Part shown: positions 10,660 through 23,600 of the stretch, piece by piece | Position numbering within the stretch: the stretch's first letter is position 1 | How the letters are laid out: every line of letters begins with the position of its first letter | DNA from: Larix kaempferi | Taxonomy: Eukaryota; Streptophyta; Pinopsida; Pinales; Pinaceae | Assembly: GCA_027924585.1 (NCBI GenBank) | Contig: BSBM01000299.1 | Coordinates: 27,752,501 to 27,816,500, forward strand | Length of the DNA stretch: 64,000 bases | Reading direction: 5' to 3' | Made by a program: the position numbers and the translations under genes | Notes under the pieces: generated by a model | Told to the model about the DNA's origin: nothing | Databases searched by the model: none | Seen by the model: the letters and a program-made list of their open reading frames with translations, nothing else

Positions 10660-12780
10660 ACTAGACAATAAGAAGCCTTACATATTGACATTTGATTTCT
10701 TGGCTTCAGGATGCTGAACCCCAAATATACTAGACAATTTTTGGGAGCATCAAATTGATGAGATTAAGAAAAGATTTAATGACATCAAATGGCGTGATCT
10801 GAATTCTGAGATAGCTTCTTGTTTAAGAAAAGACTAAATGATAACACATTGTGAGGTCTTTGAAATTCTGACGGAATGACAATTCACTAGCACATAAATA
10901 TTTCTACACATTTGGTAAGTAATACTATGCAAATGTTATTTTATTTTTATTTTTAAATTTTTAGTATTACATCTAATGATAAAAAATGTGTATTTAAGAA
11001 AAAAAGTATTAAAGAAAAATAAAAAATAATATTATTTTAGTCAACCTTAATAAATCTAATGTTTTTAATAAATTGATTTCAAACTAATTGTAAAAGGAAG
11101 AACATATAGTCTCTGCCTACAGCGGGAACTAAAAATATGAAAACACTTCATAATTTTCTTTGGAAACTAATAGGTGGTGAAGGCCCTAACAAAGAAGAGG
11201 ATTGTCTTTATGCAAATACATATTTAAAACACATAGAAAGAATTAGCTTGAAGGAAGTCGTTACCTAAAAATAGTTGGAATTTCGCTCACCATGAAAATG
11301 AACCAGAGACCAAGAGCGCAACTCTTGTAACTTGAAGAGCATTTCTAGAACATGGAGTAGAGAGGAAGCCCTTGGCTTCCCTCTCCCACACAACAAAAAC
11401 GGATTGTGCAAATGAACCTGCCTGAAAGGGAAACAAAGGGGAAAACCAACTGCAAGTACAAACATCAATGATTTTTCTGGCGTGGATGAGCACCATTCGC
11501 CTCATGTCTTCCCATCACATGGGCTACCATAAATACATACCTCCCTCCACTAAAGGCGCATATGTTACATAGTTTTTAGTTTGCATAAAGTTTCAATGTT
11601 TAATATAAAGGGTCTTCAAACATATATTCGCTATGCATGGGACTTACATGACCATTGTTAAAGCTTGGTCTTTTCATAAGAAAAGCTAACATACTTTTAT
11701 ATAGTTGGAGCTTGGATTGTATTATGTCCTTTCTTAAGGACATAGGATATGATGTAGCATGGGTCTTATGCTTTCAAGCATAGTATAGATCATCCATTAC
11801 CTGCAAGATTATCATATAAATAATATAATGTTATCTTGAGAAATCTAAGTAAGAACTCAAGAAACTAAAGATCAGAATTCCACCCATATTTAGAACGTCT
11901 TATCCCGTCGTGCAGAAATTGCACTGTGTGTCTCTCATGAAAACCCTAGTGTAGAAAACCATCAAAATAAACAATGTTTGGTCCATGAAGTTGCTAGACA
12001 GGGTGTCTCTAGAGGTACTTGGATGTCGTGAAGCCATTGAAACTAATGGTTTATCCATCCGAGCCTCGGTTTTATATTTATTAGAAATTTCAACTTGCTT
12101 CCCAGTCCATTCAAGGATACCAAGAAAAAATTCAACCAAGGACATAAAAACCAATCCAAACAATGGAATTGAGTTCTGTTACCTCGTGCGGGTACTTGGA
12201 TAACATGATTCCACTAAAGCTTTGTGATTGTTATACCAATGATATGATTAATATGTTTAAAACTATATCTATGATAATATTCTTTTAGTCATGTTTATGA
12301 GGGAATATGATCAAGCATGTTATATTCAATTTACTTTTAGATTACAATGTAAACAATTCATGAACATGATCGAGAGATGAAAACCATGGTTAACATGCTC
12401 TTAAAGATATAGATTGAATAACATGTTATATATATAGATTTAATGATATAACAACTTTAGGGAAAAAAATTGTTCGAAGCGAATAGTATATGTGATATCA
12501 TACTTTTCTTCACTTTATATATAATCACTAGGATGTCTATTTTTCCTTCCCTCTATCTTATTCTATTGTGATATGAAAATGTATGGTATACATGTGTGTG
12601 TACATATGAGTGTGTGCACGGTTTTGGATACACTTGATATGTGTGATTACTATCTATTGATGACCTCATGTTTATATTCATGGTTGGAAAACTCACGAGA
12701 ATGCATAAATTATCACACTAATATTTGCAATATAACACAAAATATGCATTATGTATTGAAATTAATACTAATGCTTTAAA
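10660..12780. other. No supported gene
   Basis: AT-rich sequence with short open frames only. A minus-strand frame near 11265-11505 and a plus-strand frame near 11985-12203 show no similarity I can name and no conserved signals. Probably decayed repeat. Confidence 0.4.
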
Positions 12781-12799
12781 TTGATTATTTCTTGTTGTT

Positions 12800-12970
12800 T
12801 GCAAAAAATAGTGAAGATGATTGCGTAGATGATGATCTAGATTCTGTCATCACCAATGTACCAGAGAAAGATATTGTCGATAATGATGCATAATGATGCA
12901 CATGGATGAGATGAAAATGATGATGGATATGATGTTGGGATAGATGATGGTGATGATGGTAGCCATTGAT
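12800..12970. repeat. GATGAT-rich low-complexity sequence
   Basis: Irregular runs of GAT and ATG triplets (for example ATGATGATGGATATGATG and GATGATGGTGATGATGG). In one minus frame this gives a His-rich peptide, which I regard as a by-product of the triplet composition. Confidence 0.7.
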
Positions 12971-13615
12971 GCTGCTATTTAGATTGTGGATATTTATTGC
13001 TTTCTCCATGCTACTAGACACATATTATTATTTTTGTGATGATCCAAGTTCATATTACATTCTGGGTCATTTTGATTTGTATGGTGGATTCATGTTGACA
13101 TATAAACTTTGGTTACCCGTGATCATTTTGACATTTCTAGATTGGATATCAAAAAAATATTTCCTGTGATATTGGTATTTTCACTATATATATCGTTCAC
13201 TTGTTCTTTAACATTAATATGATGATTTGTATGATAGGTTATAGATGTGATGATGTTTTATATTTTCACTTCTTTGATGAAAGATAATGGTGATGGTATC
13301 ATTATTATAATGTAAATTTTTATATATTAGAAGTTGTCAATGATATTTTCATGGAAAATTAATATATACGATGATGCTACTACTTTGGATAAATGTTGTC
13401 TGTTTGTGTTAAATTTATTCATAAATGCTATGCAATTAATTTCAATAATGGTATATACAATTGATTTGAATGTTTGATTATGTTATTTCAAAACTATGAA
13501 GTAAATGTTGTATGAGAACTATTGAAATTAGTGACATAATTCTAATAATTTGATATAATAAATATATTAGCACACAATTGGATATAGTTGTAGATGTTAA
13601 ATATCAAGCCTAATG

Positions 13616-14475
13616 TGGTGCTAATAAGGAAGCAAAACAAGAAGAAAAACTAGGAGCTAAAATGAAATCCCATTCTGTCACAGATCTAGAAGCAACATTG
13701 GATGCAAACCTCGTTCTAAGTTGGAAGTCAATTTTGATGCTATTTTGGAGCCAAAGTAGAAGCTAAATTAGTGTCCAACAAAGAGGAAAAATAAGATGCT
13801 AAATGGGAATCTAAATGCGGCATTCAGGAATCAAAATACGAAGAAATCCAAGGAGCTAAATGGGAAGCAAAATGTGGTGCTAGTGTGGGAGTAAAAATGG
13901 ATACTAAATTGGGCACTAAAGTGGTAGCAAAACATGGTGCTAATGTGGACATCAATATAGATGCAAAACTAGGCGTTAAAAAGGATGCAACACTTGATGC
14001 TAATGAGGAAGCCAAACATGAAGTTTATATGGTAAAAAAATAGGACGTTAATTTGGATGAAAAACATGGTTCTACATAGGAAGCAAAATATAGTGAAACG
14101 ATAGAAGAAATATTTGGCGCCATTTTGGTAGCAAAACACAATGCAAAAAAGGAAGCAAAAATTGGTACAAATTTGGAAGTGAAAATTGCACATTTTTGGA
14201 AGTAGAAAGTGGTGCAAAATGGGATGCTAAAGTGGTAGCACATATGGATGCAATATTGGATGCTAATTTGGATGCAAGTATTGTGTGAATGTAGATGCTA
14301 ACATGATGCTCTTAAGGATGAAAAGATGACACTAATGGAGACGTAATTTAGGAAGCAAAAGAGGATGATCTCTAGGAAGCAAAATAAGATGTTATTTAGG
14401 AAGCAAATCTCGAGGTTGTTTAGGAAGCAAAATTGGATGCTATTATGAAAGTAAAAAAATGGATGCTATTAGGAA
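13616..14475. repeat. 12-bp minisatellite encoding a 4-residue repeat
   Basis: About 70 degenerate units of 12 bp, consensus near GAN-GCN-AAA-NNN on the plus strand. Higher-order spacing is visible: AGGAAGC recurs exactly every 24 bp at 14350, 14374, 14398 and 14422. In the plus frame it would encode [D/E/G]-A-[K/N]-x repeats with a few stops; on the minus strand it gives Ala/Ser/Phe-rich frames. It lies just downstream of the gag start of the minus-strand LTR element, so it is probably an internal minisatellite of that element. Confidence 0.85.
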
Positions 14476-14511
14476 GGTTGGGGGTTTGATCTTCTTGAAC
14501 TCCCCAGAAAT

Positions 14512-14961
14512 CTACTCATACAGTTTATGGCTTTTTCTTTTTGGTTTGTAATCCCCTTCGCTGCTATCACTTGAATAGTTACATTTCTTTTTACGTATCT
14601 CTATGGCAGCTCCTGATGATGCTGAACTGTTATTCTCATCATCAGTTTTCACTTTCTTATCCTTATTCCCATGAGGTAAGTCTTCAATATTGGAGGTGAT
14701 ATCAACCCTTCTATCATGTTCATCAGTTGGGCACTGATCAAACAATACTTGGTTTAGTTCTTCTTGTGCCTTCATAATTCTCTCATTATCTTGTTTAACA
14801 GATCTTATTTCTGCTTTAAAATCCTGAAATGCATGTAACAATTCTCATGAATTGTCATTCATTTCACAATGGACTTCTTCTTCATAATGTTGTCCAGTGC
14901 TATTCTTGGTATGACTGTTTGTTCGAAATCTGTCCTCCATTTGTTCATCTGATCCTTCCAT
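14512..14961 (-). pseudogene. gag N-terminal fragment of minus-strand LTR element
   Basis: The frame starts at the ATG complementary to 14959-14961 (MEGSDEQMEDRFRTNSHTK), has one stop, then continues LLHAFQDFKAEIRSVKQ and ERIMKAQEELNQVL. A Lys/Asp/Ser-rich tail ends in KPKRKSHKLYE. It begins about 125 bp after the primer binding site, where gag is expected in an LTR retrotransposon. Acidic, coiled-coil-prone and short; no capsid core or zinc knuckle is visible before the stop. Assignment as gag rests mainly on position. Confidence 0.6.
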
Positions 14962-15085
14962 ACCTGTAATTTAGAAAACCATTTTGTGTATAACAAAATA
15001 ATTTAATTAGTAAGGATTTTTGATGTCATAAAAATTTTATGTTGCGTGTTCTTTGGACCTTTTCAGGTCAAGAGTTTGAACATGA

Positions 15086-15097
15086 GCTCTGATACCA
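15086..15097 (-). promoter_or_regulatory. Primer binding site for initiator tRNA-Met
   Basis: The minus strand reads TGGTATCAGAGC, the standard plant initiator tRNA-Met primer site. It lies two bases after the LTR end (GGATGTTACA). This fixes the element's orientation (minus) and shows that the LTR to its right is the 5' LTR. Confidence 0.92.
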
Positions 15098-15099
15098 CA

Positions 15100-18000
15100 T
15101 GTAACATCCTGTAAAATTACAAAAAATTTAAAAATAGCATTAAATTTTGTACTTACTAATGGGGAAATAAAGTAAATGCCAATCCTTTTAACTAATAACA
15201 AAATATGATGATGCTACCTCATACTTCTTAACACAAATTACGACATTAGTTTTGCTTGTGTGAATTATAAATCTATATGTTGTATTTAAATTTTCTTGTG
15301 ATACAATCATCTAGACATAATACTCACAGTTTGATTTTGGATGATGATGAAGGGGTCCTACGGGGTACCTTAAGGTTTACTTAGCTATGTTAGCTAAATC
15401 ATTTGAACCTATTTCTTTGCACATATACACAGGTAAGAGTATTACGACAATTCAAGTGTTACAAGTAATTCTAATTATGTTTTTAGTTAGCCGTCAATGC
15501 TTTATGATAACTCTAAGTACTTCCTTGCATGAGAGTTATTAATGGCATGGACCTCTGCCCTATTTCTATAAGTGTTACCTTGAACATACTTACAAGTAAC
15601 AAAAGTTGTAACTATTACTATCTACACTAGACTCTTTAGTGAATCGTCAAAGAAGAGATACTTACACTATGAATTCTCAATTATGTGCTAGATTACAATG
15701 TATAAATGCTATTATAATCCTATCATCATGTCTCCATTTTGCAAAGAGTAGTATTATGATGTATATTTATTCGTGAATGTTTCAACTTATATGTTACTCC
15801 ACACTATAGAAACATGAGCCAAATGTTAAGTTTAAATACATGGATTAACTTGAAATCATAAATATACTTTAGTAGTTTATGCATTTCTCAATTTATAAAT
15901 GCATAAAAAAAATCATACTAATATAGCAATGTTTACTATAATAGTACCATCATATTTATGATGATTGTATTGTGAATTTTCCACACTATAGGATTAGACC
16001 TTTCTAATTCAATATTTATACATTGCGATATGTTATGTAACCTTGTAAAAAGAGATGGGAATATGAACAAACATTACGATGTGCATAATAATGAATTCTA
16101 AACTATACACTAAGTATCGAAATCCTTCTATAAAATGCGACCTTTGTCATTTGAGAAACAATATACAATATATATAAACCATGCATTCGATGACCAATAC
16201 TTTGAAAATGAAATAAACTAGACAATGTAACCCTAAGTCTTTGCATTGACATTTAATATTGATGGGGTATTGAATGTAATGGTGTTACGTGCTGGCAGAC
16301 TGTCGAAACCGGTCTTTGGAATTTAAGTCGTCTACTAGCTATGTGTAATGGAAGTCTTAGGCGGATGCCTTCGTGGCTATAGGTCACGTGAATGAGTTCA
16401 CAAAATACTACCATGATGTTGAGCTGTTCCATGATTACGTAAGGTCTTATGAGTTGGAATTCGTAGTTGATGAAATAATTAAAATGGCATTCAATGTGGA
16501 TGTTGCCCGAACTTCGACATGCCTAGTTGGCATCATCTCCATCGTTCATCTCATATGTTTTGGGATTTGGGATGAAACCCTAATCTTTCATTATGTTTAT
16601 CATTGAAGTGTTTTCTTTGGCCTTCATTTTGCTTGGTAGCAGTAAGGTGGAGAGGCCGACCGCCTGCTACAATGTAGGGCTAGTTAGTTGTGGTTTGGAG
16701 GACTCCTTCCTCGAGTTTGATCCCTTGACCTGTTGGGAAAACTTAATAGTTGTAGGTGCTTGTTTTCTCATGTAGAGCCAAACCGTAATGCAGCATTCGA
16801 TGTGTTTTTAGGAAGTAGAATTCAGGGTTTTTTTGCTGGTCTTTAGAGTGGATTTGAACCATGGTTGATTCTCATAGCAATTTAAGAATGGTTCACAGCA
16901 ATGATTTCCCTTTTCGTTGCATTTGTTAGATGGCTCCATCGTAATTTGCTACCCGTGTCCCTACTCTTGTAGCTACATTACACAGGTGATGTCTCGAACT
17001 CGAAGTGTTAATGCTATTTGATATGTTTATAATTATCTCAGCAATTTCTCATTTAACCTCTTGTGGGTTTTTGTGGCAGGTTTTATTTCGTCGAAGGTTA
17101 CTTGCTTGAAGCTTGGTGGAAGAAAGCTGCTCTACCACCCAGTAAGCCTCGGTGGTTCTTTCCCTTGTAGGTTCTCCTGGCTTGTTGTGGCCAAAGCTTG
17201 ATGTTTGATGAGAGTTTGGTATTTTGGTTCCTTGCAAAGTTTTTAGCCGATGTTATGTTTTGGGAGCCAAAAGATAAAGTGCCAGAGCATGAGATCCTCG
17301 GGTTGTCTTGTTATTCTGCTTTGCAGTGTTTTACTGTAATTTTTGTTGAAGGAGTAAGGTTGTTTAAGATATAATTGCTAAAGGGATGAACCCCCAGTGA
17401 TTTTAATGAGAATACAGTGTTTTAAAATAAAAGTCGAGAGCCAAGAGCTAAATTGTTTTTGTGAAATAGAAGGTCTTGTAGTACAATGTTTATTCCTTCG
17501 TTTGAATGGTGGTATGAGACCGAGTTTGCATTGAAACATAACTTAAAATAGTTTCTAAGCGATTTCTATGTTTATATAAATCAATATTTTGACTAGGAAA
17601 TACTGTGATGATTCTGGCCGAGAGCCATGGGCTAATTTGTTTCTCAAAGAGGAACCCAATGTTCGTATTGTTTAAGTTAAAGTTTGGAATGGTGATGAGA
17701 CTCAATTTTTAGTATCTGAACCACCACTTAAATATATAGTACGATTGATAAAAATAATACTCTTGTCTGATTTTTTGCTTTGTACAAATATATAGCTATC
17801 GTAATATGATTGTTGAACAATAGTAAAGCGTTGGGTTTTGGAAATTTGATATAACTAAATTAGATTTACGATTTCAAGTGTTCGACTGTAAGATGGCTAT
17901 AGAATGGCCTTAGGGTTTCAAAAACAAACCTGCAGGTGTTTGCAAACTTTGTACAGTTGAATTTAATATTGTAACTTAATTTGCATAATTATAAGTGTTT

Positions 18001-19196
18001 TTGCTTATAAAACTAAGTGGAAGACTTTGGAAATAAAACCTAGAATAATCCTTTTCTGCAAATTTTGGAATATAGCAGATTGTTTTAAATAATGGGAAAA
18101 ATGCTAAGTTTAATCCATGAATGTTGGATGAAGAAATGAAATGAGGTTATAATCCTTTACAGTTTTTGAATGAAATGAGAATAAAAATGCATGTGTACTT
18201 TGAAATGAAGTAGATGATCTAAAGTGTAAACGCTAGATTTTTATACAGAAATGGAATATTTATTTTTCTGACAGTAGGTAAAAGAAAAATATATCTATAT
18301 TATGAAATGTTATTTTCTCTCCTAACTTAACAGAATATACAATTCAACTAAATATTTTAGTCAATAAGTCTTCATCATCAAACTAGGAAAAAGGGATAGA
18401 GGTTTAATAAAACAACTTCATTTATTCAACTGAAAAACAAGACAGAACATTAGAACCTGATGAATGTAGGAGAAACAAACAACCCAAGGAGCATGTTCGA
18501 CCCAACCTACTCTCGAAGGAAGACAAATTACTTTCCTTAGGACCCCCGAGCCTGTTCACTGAACCACTAGGAAGAGGAATCTGTAGAAGCTTTAGGTCAA
18601 CAACTTGCAGCAACAATGTAGATCATTCAGTCATATGGACTTAGCAGTCAAAGAGACCTGCACCAACACCTCTGGTTTTCTTCTCAGAATAATTTCAGCA
18701 GACTCACAATGCACTTCCACTTGGCCTCCCTATTCGAATCTCTCAGTTATCACCTGATACACTTGAGGAATTATTTTTGTAGAAAATAATGATAGAGCTC
18801 CCTGCTCAATTCAAATTTCCTTCTTTAGGCATCCTAGGCCTTTTTAGTGGTTAAACTGGTCATTAATGAGCTAACAACTCTGTTCCACCCACCTAGGGGA
18901 TAATTCCACAATTTTAGGGGTAGTTGTCCCATAACCAATAGCTAGTGGTGGAGTGCAAATGTTGACACCTGTCCCATGCCTTCTAACAGCTTCCATTCCT
19001 CCTAGTGGGTCACTGAACACTCATTTAACAGTTCCCTTGGGTGTTTGTCTCCTGTTTTAATTTATTAAATAATAATAATCTATCATTACAATCATCCTTG
19101 ACTAGATTTGGTCATAATTACAAAACTTTGTAATTATAATTTAACATAATGTTTTTGCAAATAAAATAAATAGTCTCAAAATTTGGGTAGGTGACA
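15100..19196 (-). mobile_element. 4.1 kb 5' LTR of a minus-strand LTR retrotransposon
   Basis: On the plus strand it runs from TGTAACATCC to AGGTGACA, with the TG...CA ends of an LTR. The same family occurs as a solo LTR at 26272-30212. Shared parts include CCTACGGGGTACC / CCTACGAGGTACC near the left end and a well-conserved right third (about 18470-19196). 4.1 kb is long for an LTR. Its internal region lies at lower coordinates. I found no partner 3' LTR in the window, so the element is truncated or disrupted. No conserved coding frame seen inside. Confidence 0.88.
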
Positions 19197-19197
19197 A

Positions 19198-19450
19198 CTT
19201 AGTTAGACACACTTGACTGACTATTACCATTTATGACTGATACTACTGATTGGATGATGTATCCATTGTTATCTAAGCTATACTTTGAGCTAGATAGCCT
19301 CATGCACCCCCTCGGAGTCTCCATTCCCTGATTTATGCCTAGATGTTTCTGTTAGACTTAGTTGGACACACTTGACTAACTCTTACCATTTATGAATGAT
19401 ACTACTGACTGGATGATGTATCCATAGTTATCCAAGCTAGACTTTGAGCT
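19198..19450. repeat. ~94-bp direct repeat, two copies
   Basis: CTTAGTTAGACACACTTGAC through GACTTTGAGCT-like sequence at 19198-19291 recurs at 19357-19450 with about ten differences, separated by about 65 bp. It abuts the outer end of the 4.1 kb LTR. No coding content seen. Confidence 0.85.
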
Positions 19451-19599
19451 CTGATTCGAATTCCCTACTTGGCTAATTCGAATCCTATATTGTGCTCCAT
19501 CATAGATTATTGTAACACATTCTCTACATTCATTATTCATTGTATGATATTGTTATTGTTCATCATTCTGTGTTTATGAGTGATTATTGAGTGTCTCCT

Positions 19600-20668
19600 T
19601 CTCTTGTTCTTTGCAACATACTTGAGAGTTTGATTGTGAGTTTGTTACATTTGCTAGATCCCTTGCAGATTATAAAACCAGGAGTTGTCTTCCTTCTGGA
19701 GACAAAATGCTCGATTGGAAACATGGAGGCTATAGCCCAGAAGGTTTGTAGGGGATGTGAGGTGGTAGAAGTTTCCCCTGGAGGTATGGCTGGGGGGCTT
19801 GCGACCTTGCGGAATCCTAGTGTGGTTAGCCTACATAATTGTGTGGTTACCTAGAGAACCATCTCGGCTAAAGCCAATATCTTGGGTGTGATAGTGAGAG
19901 GAATTCTTACCAATGTCAATGGTCCCTATGTTCATACACATAAGGTGAATTTCCTAAAATATTTGACTGATCTAAATGAATGGGTTAGGGGTATGCATTG
20001 GATCATGGGGGAGATTTTAACATGATCACTTCTTTGGAGGAAAATAAAGGGGGAAGGAGGGTCTTGGAGCTTATCAACCAAAAGTTCAGACAAATAATGG
20101 GGGGTTTGCACTTTTTTGACATGGAAATAAATGACCATACCTTCATTTGGAATAGTAAACAAGGGTGGGTGTGACATATTTCCTCCCATATCGATCAATT
20201 CCTAGGCTATGAATCCATTCTTTTCAATGGGGGGGAGCATAGGAATGGGTCTTCCATGTTGTGAGATCATATCACTAGCCAATATGCCTATTGTGGTTCC
20301 AAAAGGAGGATGCCTCGAGACAACCATTTAGATTTGAATCCTTTTGGTTAACCTATCCGGATTTCAAATCTATGGTTAACTGTTGGTAGAAAGGGGAGGT
20401 AGAGGCGAGTGGGTCCTATATGTACTTTTTTTCAGCCGAAGCTAAAATCTGTTAAGGATAAATTAAGGACTTGGAACAGGGAGATATTCGAAAATATTTT
20501 TGCGGATAAATGAAGCCTTGAAACCAGGATGGTAGAAATTTAGGTCAAAGGAATGAGGGACGGCTTTGATGAAAGTAGGAAGGTGGAAGAAAGACAGGTT
20601 ATGGATCAAGTGGATTCCAGAGAGGCGCAAGAGGAGATCCTATGGAAGCAAAAATCAAGGAACAAGTT
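19600..20668 (+). pseudogene. LINE ORF2 endonuclease fragment, interrupted
   Basis: The translation carries the plant L1-type LINE endonuclease pattern: KPGVVFLLETKCS (about 19675), GMAGGLATLRNPSVVSL (about 19780), then after a shift GGDFNMITSLEE (about 20008), FIWNSKQ and DQFLGYESILF. A linker resembling the region before the RT follows (WNREIFENI-like, then EEILWKQKSRNK at about 20630). It has stops and several frameshifts. It stops exactly where LTR-A begins at 20669, so the LTR element inserted into this LINE. No reverse transcriptase part is found on the far side. Confidence 0.82.
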
Positions 20669-23600
20669 TGTTAACACCCATATATTTCCCTACAATATGC
20701 AATTGAATGGAAATAACAGAGATTCAAAATGTACTTGGTAAGTGAAACCGAGATATCCTCCATGCCCCAGTGCTAGATGGTAGTGGGAAAGACTAAGAGA
20801 TCTAACGAGAAAAAAAAGTGCAAAGAATGAGAAAACATCGAAGTATAGATACTAATAGGTGAAAGACACACTTTATAACCTATAGTTGGCTAGTCAAATA
20901 ATGGGAAGCTAGTTATTACACCCATCTATGGCATAGATTTGGTGGGGATCAGATCCACGGCCCTAGGTGAAATACTGCATAGCCAAGTTGCGAGGAAGAT
21001 AAGAAAAGGGGTGGATGCGATGACATTTTCTTTCCTGTGAGATGTCAGCTCCAAATTTCATTGCACAAAGAGGGGGAATCATAGTAGGGACCACCTGGGC
21101 ACATGTGAGGACATCTTATGGGAAAATGTGGAGAAGAAGGGACGGCATAGATGGAAAGATTAAAACAGATCCGACAGTAAGGAAGAATCGAAGGTCAAAT
21201 CAAGAGATAAAGAGGCGACATATCCGATGAAGGGAAACTAGCACGTGGGAGATCAACGGTTGAAATTAACGGGAAACCTACCAAGAGAGCCGGTGTTATG
21301 TAGACGTGGCTATATATATGAAAACACCTTTCAAAGTTTGCATTTTTATCCTTTCCGAAATTTGTCTGAGCGGAAGGGGTTTTTTCCAGAGAATGATGTT
21401 CTAGCCCCGGTACAGGAGTTTGATGGCTGGTCACTAGGAAGTTGGGTCAAAGCGCGAAAGTCTTATGGTTTCACCCTAATAGGGAGGTCCCTGGAGACCC
21501 TATATCAGTTTCGGTCCAGGCCAGAATGGCCTGCGAAGAAGCTATCTTTCAAGACTTCAGCATTATGTACATGGAGGTCACCTCAGGAATAACAGTGGTT
21601 GCCTTGTTTCATCAAAGTCTATCCAAAGGTCGTTGGACCTTTGTAACTCCCCGCCTCAGGCCTGACTTGGGAATTAGGGATAATTTCCATGACTTCTCGA
21701 ACGTCCAAAGTAATGGTTGGTCTGTCCGAAAGCATAGTTGGGTCAAGCTTCAACCCCGATATGGGAGAATTTCTGACCAAAGGTATCCTTCCACATGTAA
21801 CATTTTCCCTTGGTATTAATAGCTTCTGGCACAGTTTCCGGATAAAGGGAAAGGGTTGGAACAAGCAGGCGAAGAAGACATGTCGCCCTGCCTTACTAAG
21901 ATAAAGATGGAAGTTTTCAGAGGGTTATAAGCATCCTAAAGGTGCTGGATGCTTATGGCTGAGAAGTTGGAAAACGTGTGGAGGCCAAAAAAAGTCTGTA
22001 AAGGAGGTGACAAAAAGGGAAAAGTCCCTTGCATGGATTAGAGGTTGGCTCGAAAGGTGATAAAGGTAATGTGACCCACGTCTTTTGGAGTGTGCAAGAA
22101 AGCATGAGATCAAGTATTGTCACATGAGAGACGTCAGAAGAATAGACCTGCAAAGCGGATCTCTGAATGTTATCCCAGAGGATTATTGGTATGATGGAAG
22201 GCACTTTTTGCATCATCATTGGCTATGTCGTCTATCTGGGACGACGTCGCTGAACATGCTGAAGGTCACCTCAAACCTTGAGCATCATGGTTACCTGATT
22301 GAAGAGTCCAATAGAGCTATCATGGCAATTATGACCACTTGTAGTTGCCGTCATCATCGCAACAGTTATGGATAAGGTTCTCATGTCTCTTATCTGAAGT
22401 CGGTGTAAGGGAAAGATGGTGCACCTCCCGGTTCGACCATTTTCTCTGTTACGATTAGCTCATGGAGAAAGGACGGAAGTGCGAAGTGGTGTTCATGCCA
22501 GAACAAGTGTGGGTTGAGATGGAGGAAAATCCTACCACTCCCTCTCTTATGGCATTTGACCTCATAGAATCCGGCTCTGCTAGCAAAGACAAGAAAACTG
22601 ATAGACAACAAGTGTCCAAAGGAAACAGACAAAGAAAGAAGAAGGAGACCTTCGGAATCAAGCAAAGTAGCCAACGGGGTGCAGAAATAGTTCACGATTT
22701 TGTAATCTCCACTGAAGAAGTGACACCTATCCTACCAGATGGCGCATCACAGGCTGACAGCTCATTGAAAGTGGAATATTTCTTTGACTCGCAAGCTCAC
22801 TTGCGAACCCAGAGTTAAGACAGTACCTTGTCTATAATATTTGGTTCCTTGTCTTAATCAGTCTGTTTGAAACATGACACATATGTAATTATTCTAAAAT
22901 TTTGGGTGTAATGAGGTGTCCTTCTAATATTTCCATTAGGGTGAGAGGTTAGTCAAGCAAGAAGGCTCTAGGCATATATATATGCAATGTAATAGAATGA
23001 ATAAGGGTTGAAAATCTTATGTTGAAAAGCCTTTGGTAATTTGAGGATTAGTCTGTAAGACATTTTTTGAGTTGTTTTAATAAAGTTTGCAGAGCTGAAG
23101 CCTACGTTTTGACAGGGATTCCTGTGTAATTGGTCTGGTAGTCAGTATTTTCTCTCTTCCCATGTGAAATTGTATTTTCTCTGTTTGTAACCCCATTTTG
23201 TGTTATTTCTTTCATGCTTGGATCAGGGTAATGATTAAGTGGATTTCATAGAAATTATGCTCTACTTAGTTTTTTCCAAGTATTTCACCAACATATTCTA
23301 CTAAAGTTGATGTAGGATTCATCTTGGTATGCCTTACATTGATGGACTATTTCTTTTCTCTTCTATTCCACAAAATTAAAATCTCTTTGACTGCTAGCTG
23401 CTTGCTACCTTGCCCTTGTGAATGAGTTTGCAGAATCTTTGTGAATGATGTTTCATAGTTTGTTAAAGGTGACTCCATTTCCCAAACTAAATTTCATACG
23501 TTTTCAACCAAACAACACGTGAATCATTTTATTTCCAAACAGAAAACTGATCTTCTGTATAATTGTTGTAATTGAATATCTTGTCCGTGAATGCTGGTGT

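Noticed and set aside
10459-10660. Possible extra upstream exon of the E1 pseudogene
   Set aside because: A minus frame with LHMPFMQVKG vaguely resembles E1 but overlaps what block 1 already encodes; too weak.
11265-11505. Minus-strand frames of 67 and 72 codons
   Set aside because: Two overlapping frames of the same sequence with no family resemblance or splice evidence beyond chance.
12785-13021. His-rich minus-strand frame of 78 codons
   Set aside because: The histidines come from a GATGAT-rich low-complexity stretch; no start context or conserved sequence supports a gene.
13616-14475. CRISPR array or LEA gene
   Set aside because: Unit is 12 bp with no spacers, so not CRISPR; in-frame stops and position in an LTR element argue against a functional LEA gene.
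21245-21904. Overlapping open frames in the first half of LTR-A
   Set aside because: Present in both A copies only because these are LTR duplicates; no equivalent found in LTR-C, so there is no evidence of coding.
22390-22695. Minus-strand frames of 101 and 68 codons in LTR-A
   Set aside because: They overlap the plus-strand LTR frame. Frame conservation with LTR-C holds for the plus frame; the antisense frames show no independent support.
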